A program made the translations under genes and the position numbers. From DASQMT01 sp963839615 (lineage in GTDB: Bacteria > Actinomycetota > Thermoleophilia > Solirubrobacterales > Solirubrobacteraceae): a DNA stretch of 64,000 bases. Positions 30,761-40,339 of this stretch are shown piece after piece. Where the stretch lies: positions 186,001-250,000 of the forward strand of contig CAWIVY010000001.1 in NCBI GenBank assembly GCA_963839615.1, in the 5' to 3' direction. The notes beneath the pieces were generated by a model. That model ran no database searches. It was not told where the DNA came from and was given only the letters and a program-made list of their open reading frames with translations. Positions within the stretch are counted from its first letter, which is position 1; the number at the start of each line of letters is the position of its first letter.

Positions 30761-31711
30761 TCAGGTCCGCCGCGAGGCGACCGAGAGCGGCGCGGTCGCC
30801 GCGGCCGGCGCGAGCTGCCCGGCGGCGGCGGTGGCCCACAGCAGCGACAGCCAGAGGGTCGCCGCGAGAGCGACGTGCAGCCAGACGATCTCGGCCGGCA
30901 ACTCGTAGCGGTACTGGATGCCGCCGACTGCGCCCTGGGCGGCGAGCAGCACGCAGGACAGGGTCAGCGCGCGGCGCACCTCGGGATCCGCCCCGCGCCG
31001 GCGCAGCAGGAACCACACGGCGACGGCCGCGACCCCGAGCAGCGTCGCGATGCGCCCGTGCTGATGGATCGCCCAGTCGAGTGTCTCGGCCCCCTTCCAG
31101 TTGAGCCGATCGATCTCGTCGCCGGTTCCGGCTCCACCCGCGTGCGGCCCGGCCGCGGTGGCCGCCGTCCCGGCCACGATCGTGAGCGCGCCGAGCGGCA
31201 GCAGCGCCCGCACCGACCAGACGGCCAGCCGGTCCGTCGAGCGCGGCCGTTCGCCCCGCTCCCAGCGCGCGAGCCACGCCAGTGCCGCCGCCGCGATCAG
31301 GATCAGCATCGAGAGCACGAAATGTCCCATGACGAAGCCTGGAGCGAGGTGGTTCCTCACCGTGAACCCACCGAGCACCGCCTGGCAGACGACGCCGAGC
31401 GGAAGCAGCAGCCCGAGCAGCGCCAGGTCGCGACGGAACGGCCGGCGGCGGAAGGCGAGCAGGCCCGCCGCGGTGGCGACCAGGCCGACGAGCCCCGACA
31501 GCAGGCGGTTGCCGAACTCGATCCACGCATGCGTCTCGAGCGGCGGGGCGACCCCGCCGTAGCACTTGGGCCAGTCGGGGCAGCCGAGCCCCGATCCTGA
31601 CAGCCGCACGGCCGCACCGGTGAAGACGATCAGAGTCAGGAACACGAGCGCGAGCTCGGCGATCTGACGGTACTGGAGCGGGGTGACGGTCAGGCGGGTC
31701 AGGCGGCTCAC
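30761..31711 (-). CDS. ctaA: Heme A synthase (COX15/CtaA family)
   Basis: A 316-residue polytopic membrane protein that oxidises the C8 methyl of heme O to make heme A for cytochrome oxidase. Seen: the paired cysteines of the first extracellular loop (GSGLGCPDWPKCYGG), HAWIEFGNRLLSGLVG with its heme-ligand His, HFVLSM, a HQHGR motif in the second half, and a final HVALA. About eight helices are predicted. The GTG start at 31711 puts the first helix near the N-terminus and lies eight bases after CACAAT; an in-frame ATG six codons upstream (31729) is also possible. It is an unrelated housekeeping gene embedded at the left end of the glycan cluster and divergent from the trimodular transferase. 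Confidence 0.92.
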   Translation of the reverse strand: MSRLTRLTVTPLQYRQIAELALVFLTLIVFTGAAVRLSGSGLGCPDWPKCYGGVAPPLETHAWIEFGNRLLSGLVGLVATAAGLLAFRRRPFRRDLALLGLLLPLGVVCQAVLGGFTVRNHLAPGFVMGHFVLSMLILIAAAALAWLARWERGERPRSTDRLAVWSVRALLPLGALTIVAGTAATAAGPHAGGAGTGDEIDRLNWKGAETLDWAIHQHGRIATLLGVAAVAVWFLLRRRGADPEVRRALTLSCVLLAAQGAVGGIQYRYELPAEIVWLHVALAATLWLSLLWATAAAGQLAPAAATAPLSVASRRT

Positions 31712-31732
31712 GGGGTGGCATTGTGGCATCGC

Positions 31733-31738
31733 TAGGCT
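31733..31738 (+). promoter_or_regulatory. -10 hexamer of a leaderless promoter
   Basis: TAGGCT lies eight bases before the ATG at 31747 of the trimodular transferase, with no Shine-Dalgarno sequence. Confidence 0.5.
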
Positions 31739-31746
31739 GCCCGGCG

Positions 31747-34700
31747 ATGAGCGTTGAGCGACGCGCCGGGGCACCGCGGCTGATCGACTGGACCGGTGAG
31801 CGCTGCGTCCCCTGGACCCCGGACGTCCAGGTCGCCTACGAGCACTATCACCGCTATCTCTGGGCGGCGGAGCTGGTCGCGGGGCGCCGGGTGCTCGACC
31901 TGGGTTCCGGCGAGGGCTTCGGCAGCGCGATCCTCGCCGGCACCGCCGCTTCGGTGCTGGGCATCGAGATCGACGCCGCCTCGGTGGACCACGCGAAGCT
32001 GAACTACGCCGCGCCCAGCCTCGAGTTCCGCGCCGGCTCCGCGCTGGACCTGGAGGAGCTCGAGGAGGGCGGCTTCGGCGCCGTCGTGGCGTTCGAGATC
32101 ATCGAGCACCTGCGCGAGCACGAGCAGCTGCTCGACGGCATCCGCCGCGTGCTTGCGCCCGACGGGCTGCTGGTCATGTCGACGCCCGAGCGCAGGATGT
32201 ACACGGACGCCAGCGGCCAACAGAACCCCTTTCACGAGCGCGAGCTCGTCCAGGAGGAGTTCGCGGCGCTACTGGACGCGCGTTTCGCGCATGTGAGCAT
32301 GTGGGGTCAGCGCACGATCACCGGGTCGCGGCTGAGCATGCTCGACGGCGAGCGCGGCACGGCGCGCGGTCCCGACTTCGCGCTCGAGCGTGCCGGCGAC
32401 GAGTGGCGCGTCGCCGGCGAGCCCACGCCGATGTACCTCATCGCGGTCGCGTCGCAGGAGCCGGGCGAGCTGCCGGGTCCGGAGTCATATCTCGCGGACT
32501 TCGGGCTCGAGCTGCTGCATGCCGCCCACGACGAGACGCGCGAGTTCGGCAGCCGGCTGGCCGGCGCGGAGGCGGAGGGCGCCCGGCTGGCGGGCGAGCT
32601 CGGCGCCGCCCGCGACGACATCGGCTCGCTGCTCGCCCAGTTCGCGGAGCGCGAGCGGTCGCTGCGCGAGGCCGTCGACGCGGTGGCCCGCGAGCAGGAG
32701 GACGCCGCGGAGGACCGCGCGCGCCTGCGCACCATCGAGGAGTCCGTGACCTGGCGCCTGTTCGAGCGGGTCCGGACCCGGTTCTACGGTTCCGTCGGCG
32801 GGCGCGTGTCGGCGCCGGGCCGGCTGATGCAGTGGTCGCTACGCGCGGCCGGCCGCCGGCTCGTGCCCTCGCCCGAGTCGCAGGCGCTGGCGCAGCCGGC
32901 GCTGCGCCCGATCCGGCTGCCCGCGGTCGACCGGCCCCGGGTCACGATCATCATCCCGGTCCACGCGCGGGCAGACCTGACCGAGAAGTGCCTGCGCTCG
33001 ATCGCGGAATGGACCGACGGGCCGGCCTTCGAGGTCATCGTCGTCGACGACCGCGCCCCCGGGCACGAGGCGGTCTGGGCCGCGCTCGAGAACGTGCAGG
33101 TGATCCACAACGAGGAGAACCTGGGCTACCTGCGCAGCAACAACCTCGCCGCCGCGCAGGCGCGGGGCGAGTACCTCCTGCTCCTCAACAACGACACCGA
33201 GGTGCTCGAGGGCTGGCTCGAGGCGCTCGTCGCGCGTGCCGACGGCGCGCCCGAGATCGGCATCGTGGTGCCCAAGCTCCTGTTCATGGACGGCACGCTC
33301 CAAGAGGCCGGTGGGATCGTCTTCAGCGACGGCAGCGGCTGGAACTTCGGGCGCGGCCGCGATCCCGACGGGCCGGAGTTCAACTACATGCGGGAGGTCG
33401 ACTACGGGTCGGCGGCATGCCTGCTCGTTCGCGCGGAGGTGTGGCGCGAGCTCGGCGGGTTCGACGAGCGCTACCTGCCGATGTACTACGAGGACACCGA
33501 CCTCTGCTTCGCCGCGCGCGAGGCCGGCCACTCCGTCGTGTACGAGCCGCGCGCCGCCGTCCACCACGTCGAGGGCGCGACCGCGGGCACCGACACGGAC
33601 AGCGGCGGCAAGCGCTTCCAGGAGCTCAACCGCGCGAAGTTCACCGAGAAGTGGGCGAGCCGGCTCGCGGCCGACCAGCTGCCGGCCTCCCCGTGGGCCG
33701 TGCGCCGCGCCAGCGACCGCAACCGCGGACCGCACGTGCTCGTGATCGACCACCGCGTGCCCAGCCCCGACCGGGACTCCGGCTCGGTGCGCATGTGGGA
33801 GTTGCTCAAGGCGCTGCTGGAGCTCGGCTGCCGGGTCACGTTCCTGCCCGACAACCACCTGCGCTGGGAGCCCTACTCCGACGGGCTTCAGAGCATGGGC
33901 GTGGAGGTCCTCTACTCCCCGTTCTCGGTGCCGGCCGAGATCGCGGCGATCGGCGCCCGGATGAAGCTCGCGATCGTCAGCCGCCCGCAGGTGGCGGGGC
34001 GCTACCTGCACTTCATCCGCGAGTTCAGCCCGAACGCGAAGATCGTCTTCGACACCGTCGACCTGCACTACGTGCGCGAGCAACGCCGCGCCGAGCTGGA
34101 CGGCAGCGCGGTCGCGACGGCGGCGGCTACCTGGCGCGAGATCGAGCTCGCGCTGGTGCGGGTCACGGACGTGACCGCCGTCGTCAGCGAGCCGGAGCGC
34201 GAGGAGATCCTTCGCCAGGTGCCCGGCACGGACGTGATCGTGCTGCCGAACGCGAACGCGGTCGCAGCGAGCGTCGCACCGCCTGCAGATCGCGCCGGGC
34301 TCCTCTTCGTCGGCAGCTTCGAGCACCTGCCAAACGTCGATGCCGTGGTCTGGCTCGTGGACACGATCATGCCGCTGGTATGGGGCGAGCTCGGCGACGT
34401 GAAGGTGACGATCGTCGGCGCCGAGCCGCAGCCCGAGGTGCTCGCGCTGGCCGGGCCGGGCGTGGAGATCGCGGGCTGGGTGGAGGACCTGCAGCCGCTG
34501 CTCGACTCCTCGCGCGTGATGGTCGCGCCGCTGCGCTACGGCGCGGGCATGAAGGGCAAGGTGACCCAGAGCCTTGCCGCCGGGCTCCCCGTCGTGACCA
34601 CGACGATCGGCGCCGAGGGTCTCGGGGCCGAGGACGGCCGCGAGATGCTGATCGCCGACGAGCCGGGCGAGTTCGCCGAACGGATCGCGCTCGTGTACGG

Positions 34701-34818
34701 CGACGACGCGCTCTGGCGCGAGCTGTCGGCCGCGGGACAAGGACTCGTCGAGCGCACCTGCTCCCCGGCGACGCTGCGAGAGCGGCTGCGGCTGCTACTC
34801 GGGGACGCGGACCACTAG
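31747..34818 (+). CDS. Trimodular methyltransferase-GT2-GT4 glycan assembly protein
   Basis: A 1,023-residue protein with three catalytic modules. Residues ~10-230 are a class I SAM methyltransferase (VLDLGSGEGFGSA at 49-61, FEIIEHL). Residues ~260-345 form a coiled coil ending in EESVTWRLFERVRTRFYG. Residues ~395-640 are a GT2 (GT-A fold) transferase: TIIIPVHARADLTEKCL, NNDTEV at 481-486 and YYEDTDLCF near 580. Residues ~660-1020 are a GT-B domain with LLFVGSFEHLPNVDAV and PLRYGAGMKGKVTQSLAAGLPVV. This would allow one protein to add one or two sugars and methylate the product. It may be partly analogous to coil-linked chain-terminators such as WbdD, but that is inference. Its stop overlaps the convergent methyltransferase gene by four bases. 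Confidence 0.88.
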   Translation: MSVERRAGAPRLIDWTGERCVPWTPDVQVAYEHYHRYLWAAELVAGRRVLDLGSGEGFGSAILAGTAASVLGIEIDAASVDHAKLNYAAPSLEFRAGSALDLEELEEGGFGAVVAFEIIEHLREHEQLLDGIRRVLAPDGLLVMSTPERRMYTDASGQQNPFHERELVQEEFAALLDARFAHVSMWGQRTITGSRLSMLDGERGTARGPDFALERAGDEWRVAGEPTPMYLIAVASQEPGELPGPESYLADFGLELLHAAHDETREFGSRLAGAEAEGARLAGELGAARDDIGSLLAQFAERERSLREAVDAVAREQEDAAEDRARLRTIEESVTWRLFERVRTRFYGSVGGRVSAPGRLMQWSLRAAGRRLVPSPESQALAQPALRPIRLPAVDRPRVTIIIPVHARADLTEKCLRSIAEWTDGPAFEVIVVDDRAPGHEAVWAALENVQVIHNEENLGYLRSNNLAAAQARGEYLLLLNNDTEVLEGWLEALVARADGAPEIGIVVPKLLFMDGTLQEAGGIVFSDGSGWNFGRGRDPDGPEFNYMREVDYGSAACLLVRAEVWRELGGFDERYLPMYYEDTDLCFAAREAGHSVVYEPRAAVHHVEGATAGTDTDSGGKRFQELNRAKFTEKWASRLAADQLPASPWAVRRASDRNRGPHVLVIDHRVPSPDRDSGSVRMWELLKALLELGCRVTFLPDNHLRWEPYSDGLQSMGVEVLYSPFSVPAEIAAIGARMKLAIVSRPQVAGRYLHFIREFSPNAKIVFDTVDLHYVREQRRAELDGSAVATAAATWREIELALVRVTDVTAVVSEPEREEILRQVPGTDVIVLPNANAVAASVAPPADRAGLLFVGSFEHLPNVDAVVWLVDTIMPLVWGELGDVKVTIVGAEPQPEVLALAGPGVEIAGWVEDLQPLLDSSRVMVAPLRYGAGMKGKVTQSLAAGLPVVTTTIGAEGLGAEDGREMLIADEPGEFAERIALVYGDDALWRELSAAGQGLVERTCSPATLRERLRLLLGDADH

Positions 34819-35921
34819 CGCCGGCGCATCCAGAACGACCCGGCGCCGACGGCGCGGACGCGCGCGGCCGAGAAGCCCGCGGCTTCGAGCGTGTCGGGGT
34901 GCGTCGAGGCGAGCCATGCCATCGCGAGCAGCACCTCGAACGCGGAGTTGAACGCGAGGAACGACTGCAGGATGTACTGCTCGTTCCAGCCGCGCCCGGA
35001 GAGCACCCACTGCTCGGGGTACTCCGCGGGCAGGAAGATGTCGTGCGCGTGCACGACCACCCCGGCGCGGAGCCGGGGCAGGACCTCGTGGTAGAGGTAC
35101 CGCGCATCGCTGCCGGTCTTCACGACGTGCGAGCTGTCGATGAACAGCACGTCGCCCGCCTCGAGCTCCAGGAACCGCTCGACGGGCACGTCCTGCACGC
35201 GCGTCGGCAGCACGCGCGTGATCCCGTCGACGCCGCCGGCGAGGAAATCGGGGACGAACGGCTCGATGCACGTCACGTCCATGTCGCCGCCGCGCAGCTC
35301 GCGATTGACACGAGCCGTCACGAGCGACGACCACCCGGATCCGACCTCGATCATCCGAGCCGGCTCGAGGTGTCGGAGCATTGCCTGGAGCGCCCACGCA
35401 TCCAACGGCGAGAAGAGCTCGTTCGACTCGTGGTACTCGGTCGGGTCGCCGGTGGCCCGCGCGGCGAAGCGGAGCGGTTCCTGGCTGGCGAGCTGCTCGC
35501 GCACGAGCCGCAGCTGAGCGTCCGCGTTCCAGTCGATGCCGGGGAGCTCCGGCGTTCCGGCGGCCCAGACACGCGAGCGGTCCGGCTCGCGTCCGAGCGC
35601 GACGGTGTCGGGGACTGGGCTGTAGAAGTGGCCCAGCGGCCAGGGATGGGCGACACCCTCGTCCGGGGCGGGTGTCGCCGGAGCCGCGGCCTCGTTCACC
35701 TCCACCGCGGGAGCGCGCGCCGCCGAGGATCGCTTCAGCAGCCCGCCGGCGCGCCGGCGGGCGTTCGCCAGAGCGAGCGCCGCGCGAACGACCTTGCGGC
35801 GGCGGAGCGCGTTGTAGCGCCCCCAGGCGGCAGCCTCATCCCCACGCGCGCGCTCGAGCTCCCGCTCGAGCGCCGTCACCTGGGCGTCCACGGCTGTGTC
35901 CCCTGTCGGCACGGCGGGCAT
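34815..35921 (-). CDS. Class I SAM-dependent methyltransferase with N-terminal coil
   Basis: A 368-residue protein. The first ~70 residues are a short helical coil followed by a basic Arg/Ala segment (GRYNALRRRKVVRAALALAN). From ~170 there is a class I methyltransferase-like domain: MIEVGSGWSSLVTARV (SAM-binding loop), TCIEPFVP, GDVLFIDSSHVVKTGSD and GVVVHAHDIFLP. This arrangement is common in methyltransferases of O-antigen-type clusters. The substrate is probably a sugar hydroxyl, by context. The ATG at 35921 is used; an alternative GTG at 35912 would sit seven bases after a TAGCAT hexamer. The gene is convergent with the trimodular protein and divergent from an SDR gene. Confidence 0.82.
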   Translation of the reverse strand: MPAVPTGDTAVDAQVTALERELERARGDEAAAWGRYNALRRRKVVRAALALANARRRAGGLLKRSSAARAPAVEVNEAAAPATPAPDEGVAHPWPLGHFYSPVPDTVALGREPDRSRVWAAGTPELPGIDWNADAQLRLVREQLASQEPLRFAARATGDPTEYHESNELFSPLDAWALQAMLRHLEPARMIEVGSGWSSLVTARVNRELRGGDMDVTCIEPFVPDFLAGGVDGITRVLPTRVQDVPVERFLELEAGDVLFIDSSHVVKTGSDARYLYHEVLPRLRAGVVVHAHDIFLPAEYPEQWVLSGRGWNEQYILQSFLAFNSAFEVLLAMAWLASTHPDTLEAAGFSAARVRAVGAGSFWMRRR

Positions 35922-35965
35922 GCTAGCCCGATCAAGGCGGCGCCAGCACCCGTCCGCAATAATGC

Positions 35966-35982
35966 CCCGCCCGGATGGCGGG
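35966..35982. repeat. Short hairpin in a divergent intergenic gap
   Basis: CCCGCC-cggat-GGCGGG, a 6-bp stem with a five-base loop, in the 117-bp gap between the divergent methyltransferase and SDR genes. Function unknown; it may simply reflect GC-rich sequence. Confidence 0.25.
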
Positions 35983-36038
35983 CGCTCGAAACGCAATGAC
36001 GGACCGGTCACGGTGCAGCCGGTGACCAGAGCCGGCCG

Positions 36039-36773
36039 ATGAAGTCTCGCGTGCTCGTGCTGGCGGGCAACAGCGGTCTCGGGTCGAGCCTCGTCGACGC
36101 CTTGCTGCGGGAGTCCCGGTTCGACGTCTTCGCGACGTACCGGCGCGATCCGCAGCCGCTGCACGATCGCTATGCGAGCCACGGGCTGGACGCGAGCCGG
36201 CACGTCTTCGAGGCGGACCTGACCTCTTACGAACAGGCAGCCGCCGCCGTGGAGTCCGTCGCCGAGGACGGAGCGCTGTGGGCGGTCGTGAACCTGGCGG
36301 GGACCCCGTCGGCACGCCGGCTGGCGCGCATGGACGCCGACGTTGCGCGCGCGGTCCTGCTCGACAACGCGCTGCCGGCCCTGTTCGTGACGAAGAGCGC
36401 GCTCGAGGTCATGCCGGAGAACGGCCTGGGCGGCGGCCGCATCGTCCACGTCTCTTCCGTGACCGTGCGGCGGCCTGTGCCCGGCACGGTGCCCTACGTC
36501 GCAGGCAAGGCGGCGGTCGAGGGCGTCGTGCGCGCCGCCGCCGAGGAGGCCGGCCGCAGCGGGATAACGGTGAACGCCCTGCGCCTGGGCTACTTCCAGG
36601 CGGGCATGACCGCCGGCGTCCCGGAGGCGATCCTCGACTCGGTCGTCGCTTCCACGGCGTCGCGCCGACTCGGGTTGCCGGTCGATCTCGCCTACGCGGT
36701 CACGACGCTGCTGAGCGAGGAGTCGTCGTTCCTGACGGGCGCGGTGATCGACCTGGACGGTGGCCTCACGTGA
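36039..36773 (+). CDS. SDR family oxidoreductase
   Basis: A 244-residue short-chain dehydrogenase resembling 3-oxoacyl-ACP reductases and sugar-modifying SDRs. Cofactor loop LAGNSGLGSSLV, NLAG motif, Ser in HVSSVTV, catalytic Tyr-x-x-x-Lys in YVAGK, and the C-terminal GAVIDLDGGLT. Coupled by a GTGA overlap to a downstream acetyltransferase-like gene, which suggests joint modification of a sugar or lipid in the glycan cluster. No Shine-Dalgarno sequence is obvious upstream. Confidence 0.85.
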   Translation: MKSRVLVLAGNSGLGSSLVDALLRESRFDVFATYRRDPQPLHDRYASHGLDASRHVFEADLTSYEQAAAAVESVAEDGALWAVVNLAGTPSARRLARMDADVARAVLLDNALPALFVTKSALEVMPENGLGGGRIVHVSSVTVRRPVPGTVPYVAGKAAVEGVVRAAAEEAGRSGITVNALRLGYFQAGMTAGVPEAILDSVVASTASRRLGLPVDLAYAVTTLLSEESSFLTGAVIDLDGGLT

Positions 36774-37816
36774 GCTTCGAGTTCCGGCCGCTGTCGCTGC
36801 CGGAGGACGAGGAGACGCTCCAGGAGCTGCTCTGGCTGGGCTTCCCCGAGCTGCGCGACGCCGCCACCGGGACGATCGAGCACACCCGCTGGAAGTTCGG
36901 CGCGTCCGACGGCCTCAGCCTGCTCGGGTTCGACGGCACGCGCCCCGTCGCCTTCTACGGGGTGCTCCCCCGGCACTACGAGGTTCGCGGGGAACGCCAT
37001 GTCCTCGGGCTCGTGGTCGATGTCCTGTCGCACCCGGAGGTGCGCCGCCGCGGCTTGTTCGTCGCGACGGGACGGGCGGCGATGGAGCGCCTCGAGGACT
37101 CCGCCGTCGAGTCCGTGATCGGCTTCCCGATCCGCGACGACGTGATGCCCGGGCATCTCAAGGTCGGCTGGCGCGCCGGCTTCAAGCTCCCCGTCTACGT
37201 GCTGCCGACGGGATGGACAGGGCGTCCGGCTCCGGGCGCGCCGCGGTGGCTGCGGGCGTTCGACGTCGCGGCGGCGGCCTATCGCATCGCGTCGCGGCCG
37301 CTGCGGCGCAGGCCGCCGGGAAACGCGACGTGGCTGCCGGCCGCGGAGTTCGCGACCCATCCCGTGGTGCAGGCTTTGTGCGCACCGACGCCGGGAGCCG
37401 ACCGGCTGACCCGCGCGCCGGAATTCTGGCGCTGGCGCCTGTCGCGCCCCGGCGCGGAGTATCGCTGCCTGGTGGTCGAGGCCGGCGGATCCTCGGCGTA
37501 TGCCGTCGTGCGGGCACTCGACCTGCGCCGCATTCCCAGCCTGGCCGTGCTCGATTTCGCGGCGAGCGGCCGGGCTGCACGCGATCTCGCCCTCGCGAGC
37601 ATGCTCGACCAGGCGCGCCTTGACCGGCTCTCGACGATCGCCGTCTGCGCCAACCGCTCGAACGCCCGCAGCCTGAGCCTCGGACGGTCCGGGTTCCTCC
37701 GGTCGCCGCAGCAGTTCACGTTGATCCATCGTGCGACTTCGCCCGATGGGCTCGACGAGCGGTTCCGCGAGGAGAGCGCGTGGCGGATGTCCTGGCTCGA
37801 CTCGGACACCGTCTGA
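36770..37816 (+). CDS. GNAT-like acyltransferase
   Basis: A 348-residue protein with two GNAT-like halves. The N-terminal half carries GLVVDVLSHPEVRRRGLFVATGRAAMERL, matching the acetyl-CoA-binding beta4-alpha3 region with an RRxG/A-like loop. The C-terminal half contains a second, degenerate unit (EFWRWRLSRPGAEYRCLVVE). Similar double-GNAT proteins occur in polysaccharide clusters and may transfer acyl groups to amino sugars. The GTG start overlaps the SDR stop (GTGA). The substrate is unknown. The stop lies six bases from the convergent large membrane protein. Confidence 0.72.
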   Translation: MSFEFRPLSLPEDEETLQELLWLGFPELRDAATGTIEHTRWKFGASDGLSLLGFDGTRPVAFYGVLPRHYEVRGERHVLGLVVDVLSHPEVRRRGLFVATGRAAMERLEDSAVESVIGFPIRDDVMPGHLKVGWRAGFKLPVYVLPTGWTGRPAPGAPRWLRAFDVAAAAYRIASRPLRRRPPGNATWLPAAEFATHPVVQALCAPTPGADRLTRAPEFWRWRLSRPGAEYRCLVVEAGGSSAYAVVRALDLRRIPSLAVLDFAASGRAARDLALASMLDQARLDRLSTIAVCANRSNARSLSLGRSGFLRSPQQFTLIHRATSPDGLDERFREESAWRMSWLDSDTV

Positions 37817-37822
37817 AGCGCG

Positions 37823-40339
37823 TCAACTCGCGCAGCTCCCGAGCCGGCGCAGCTCCGCCGACTCGACCTCCATGCCGGGCGCCGGGCGGAGCGAGACCGT
37901 CGCATTGCGGGCGCCGGGGGGCGCGGTGCCCGCCGCGGGGCGTGTGGAGCCGGGGGTGAGCTGCGTGAAGGTGTGGCCGCGGCTCGGATCCGGGCCGTCG
38001 AAGTCGACCGTCACGACGAGCGGCGCGGCGCCACCATCGGCGCGGACGTCCACCGCGAGCGTGGCCCCCGGGCAGAGCGGGACCGTGCGGCTGATGCCGG
38101 CCGGGCTCTCCTCGTAGCGTAAGCCGGGCCGATCGTCGAGCGTTCCCTGCCAACAGCCCTCGACCCCGGCAAGGCGATCGTCGCACGACTCGAGCGGCGT
38201 GCCCGTCGCGGCCGAGTCCACCAGCCGGTAGACGGTCCAGCCGCGGTCGGCCCAGACCACCTCGCCGTGGCGCTCGAGCAGCGACGCGCTCCAAGGCACC
38301 GACAGCGCGCCGCCGCCCTCGCCGACGATCATCCAGTCGATCCCGAGCGCCCGCACGCCGGAATAGAGCCGCGCACCGGTTGGCATCGGTCCATCGATCT
38401 CCAGGCGCGAGGTGACCTCCCATACGGGAGAAAGGTCGCGACCCTCGGTGAGCCAGAGACGCTGGTGAGGGTCGCCGAGCGCGAGCGCCCCGGGTGGTGC
38501 GAGGCGGTCGTACGCGTCCAGGGCGTCGAGCTCGATCATCGAAGCGCGCTCGTAGTCGTGATCGGCCCTGCTCCCGAGCGCCACCGCCAACGGGATGTCC
38601 CTGCCCGGCACGTTCCAGAACAGGGCCACCGTCGAGGGCCAGAACATGACCGCCGAGAGCGCCACGGCGCCCAACGCGACGAGCTCAGCGCGCCGGGTCC
38701 GCACGCGTCCGGGCAGCGCCAGGCCGATGGCGACGACGGCGAGCGCGCCGGACGGGAGCAGGTAGCGCAGGTAGCGGAACTGGAAGTACCACGCCACCGT
38801 GGCGATCAGGACGGCGAACCAGACCGCCGGCAGCCCGGGCACCGACCAGCTGCCGCGCCAGCCGGCGACGATCAGGACCAGGATCGCGACGACGAGGAAC
38901 CCCATCGCCCCGACAGGCGCCGCCTCGTTGAGCAGACTCGGCTCGGTGACCGACTTGACGATGACCTCGAGTGGGTTGCCGTCCTGGAAGAACGGGAAGT
39001 TCAGCGTCTCGTTGACCGGAGGCCAGTACGAGCTCTTGAAGATGTTGTTGTAGGCCGGCAGCACGGGGTTGCCGACGTCGATCCAGCGCAGCGCGAAGGC
39101 CGGGGCAGCCGCCGCCATGCCGCCCAGCGCGAGCCCGACGAGCGCGCGCGGGCGATCGGTGCCGCGCATGAACAGCCAGCCCAGCATCAGCGCGAGCGAG
39201 AGCACCGCGAGGTGGAGCTTGTAGTCCACGCACGCGCCGGCGAGCAGGCCCAGCGCGAGCCCCTCGCGGAACGGCGGGCCCTCCGATCGCTGCAACGTGA
39301 CCATGACCGCCACCCCGAGGCCGAGCACCGCCAGCGTCAGCAGCGCGTCGTCGAACGCGGTGCTGGTCTGCCAGAACAGCTGCGGCGTGATCGCGACGGC
39401 GATCGCACAGAGCGGCGCCCAGCCCGAGCTGCGCGTCGCCCACCACACGGTCGCGACGACGGCGCCGGCGGATATCCACTGCATGTACTGGCCGATGCCC
39501 TCGGCGCCGACCAGGTGCCCGGGGAGCGCGAGCAGCTGGGCGAAGCCGGCGGCGTTGAGCACCGGATGCGCGCGGAGCGGCTCGATCGCTCCGGTGCGCG
39601 CCCACTCGGCCGGCAGCCACGCCTTGCCGTAGACCGCGTCGTACATGAGGTCCGGCGAGGCGGTCCAGACGCATGCGAGGCCGAGCAGCAGGAGCCCGAC
39701 GGAAGCGCAGCCGGCGCTCAGCCGATCCGATCGGATCCGCTGCCAGGCCGCCGTCGCGGGTCCCGCCGCGGCCGCGCGCGCCAGCATCACCGCGCCGGCC
39801 GCTCCGAGCGCGAGCACCGGAGCGCCGAGCGTCCACCAGCGCAGCATCCCGGCGCGGCCGCAGAACAAGAGCACGAGCCCGAGCACGGCACTGCCCGCCA
39901 GCCAGGCGACCGGCGCCTGCGCTGCCAGCGCCGGAACGCGCAGGGCGGTCAGCAGGAGGCGGCCGGCGAGCCAGCATGCGCACATCACGAGCGCCGCTGC
40001 CAGGAACGACCAGGCCTCGCCCCCGACCGTCAGCGTCGCGAGCAGGGTCAGCGTCGCGAGCCCGGCCGCCGCGACAACCGGCACGGCGAGACGGCGTACG
40101 GGCAGGAACGCAGCCGCGGCGGTCAACGCGGCCACAGCGACGCCGTAGAAGAGGACGAGCGCCTTGGCGAAGCCTGCCGTGAGCGGCGATGTGACGTCGA
40201 GCAGGCCGCGGAGGTGCAACGCCTGGACGAGCAGCACGAGCCCGGCGACCACGAGCACGAGCACGGCCAGCACCGGCGCGCCGGGCGATCGCGCCGTGGA
40301 CAGCCGCGTACCCGCACGCTCCTCGGCGACGGCGCTCAC
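37823..40339 (-). CDS. Large multi-TM GT-C-type glycosyltransferase-like protein
   Basis: An 838-residue membrane protein with about 15 hydrophobic segments in the first ~570 residues and a ~260-residue soluble C-terminal domain. The PDLMYDAVYGKAWLPAEWA segment between early helices has the acidic residue and aromatic context of GT-C/GT39-type polyprenyl-phosphate-sugar transferases. YNNIFKSSYWPP and FFQDGNPLEVI are loop motifs seen in such proteins. It is translationally coupled (GTGA overlap) to a polyprenyl-phosphate-sugar-synthase-like GT2 upstream, which would supply its lipid-linked donor. It likely acts on the outer face of the membrane; this is inferred from fold and neighbours. Confidence 0.75.
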   Translation of the reverse strand: MSAVAEERAGTRLSTARSPGAPVLAVLVLVVAGLVLLVQALHLRGLLDVTSPLTAGFAKALVLFYGVAVAALTAAAAFLPVRRLAVPVVAAAGLATLTLLATLTVGGEAWSFLAAALVMCACWLAGRLLLTALRVPALAAQAPVAWLAGSAVLGLVLLFCGRAGMLRWWTLGAPVLALGAAGAVMLARAAAAGPATAAWQRIRSDRLSAGCASVGLLLLGLACVWTASPDLMYDAVYGKAWLPAEWARTGAIEPLRAHPVLNAAGFAQLLALPGHLVGAEGIGQYMQWISAGAVVATVWWATRSSGWAPLCAIAVAITPQLFWQTSTAFDDALLTLAVLGLGVAVMVTLQRSEGPPFREGLALGLLAGACVDYKLHLAVLSLALMLGWLFMRGTDRPRALVGLALGGMAAAAPAFALRWIDVGNPVLPAYNNIFKSSYWPPVNETLNFPFFQDGNPLEVIVKSVTEPSLLNEAAPVGAMGFLVVAILVLIVAGWRGSWSVPGLPAVWFAVLIATVAWYFQFRYLRYLLPSGALAVVAIGLALPGRVRTRRAELVALGAVALSAVMFWPSTVALFWNVPGRDIPLAVALGSRADHDYERASMIELDALDAYDRLAPPGALALGDPHQRLWLTEGRDLSPVWEVTSRLEIDGPMPTGARLYSGVRALGIDWMIVGEGGGALSVPWSASLLERHGEVVWADRGWTVYRLVDSAATGTPLESCDDRLAGVEGCWQGTLDDRPGLRYEESPAGISRTVPLCPGATLAVDVRADGGAAPLVVTVDFDGPDPSRGHTFTQLTPGSTRPAAGTAPPGARNATVSLRPAPGMEVESAELRRLGSCAS

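Noticed and set aside
35966..35982. Intrinsic terminator between 35921 and 36039
   Set aside because: The flanking genes are divergent, so a terminator is not needed there; a 6-bp stem is weak in this GC-rich context.
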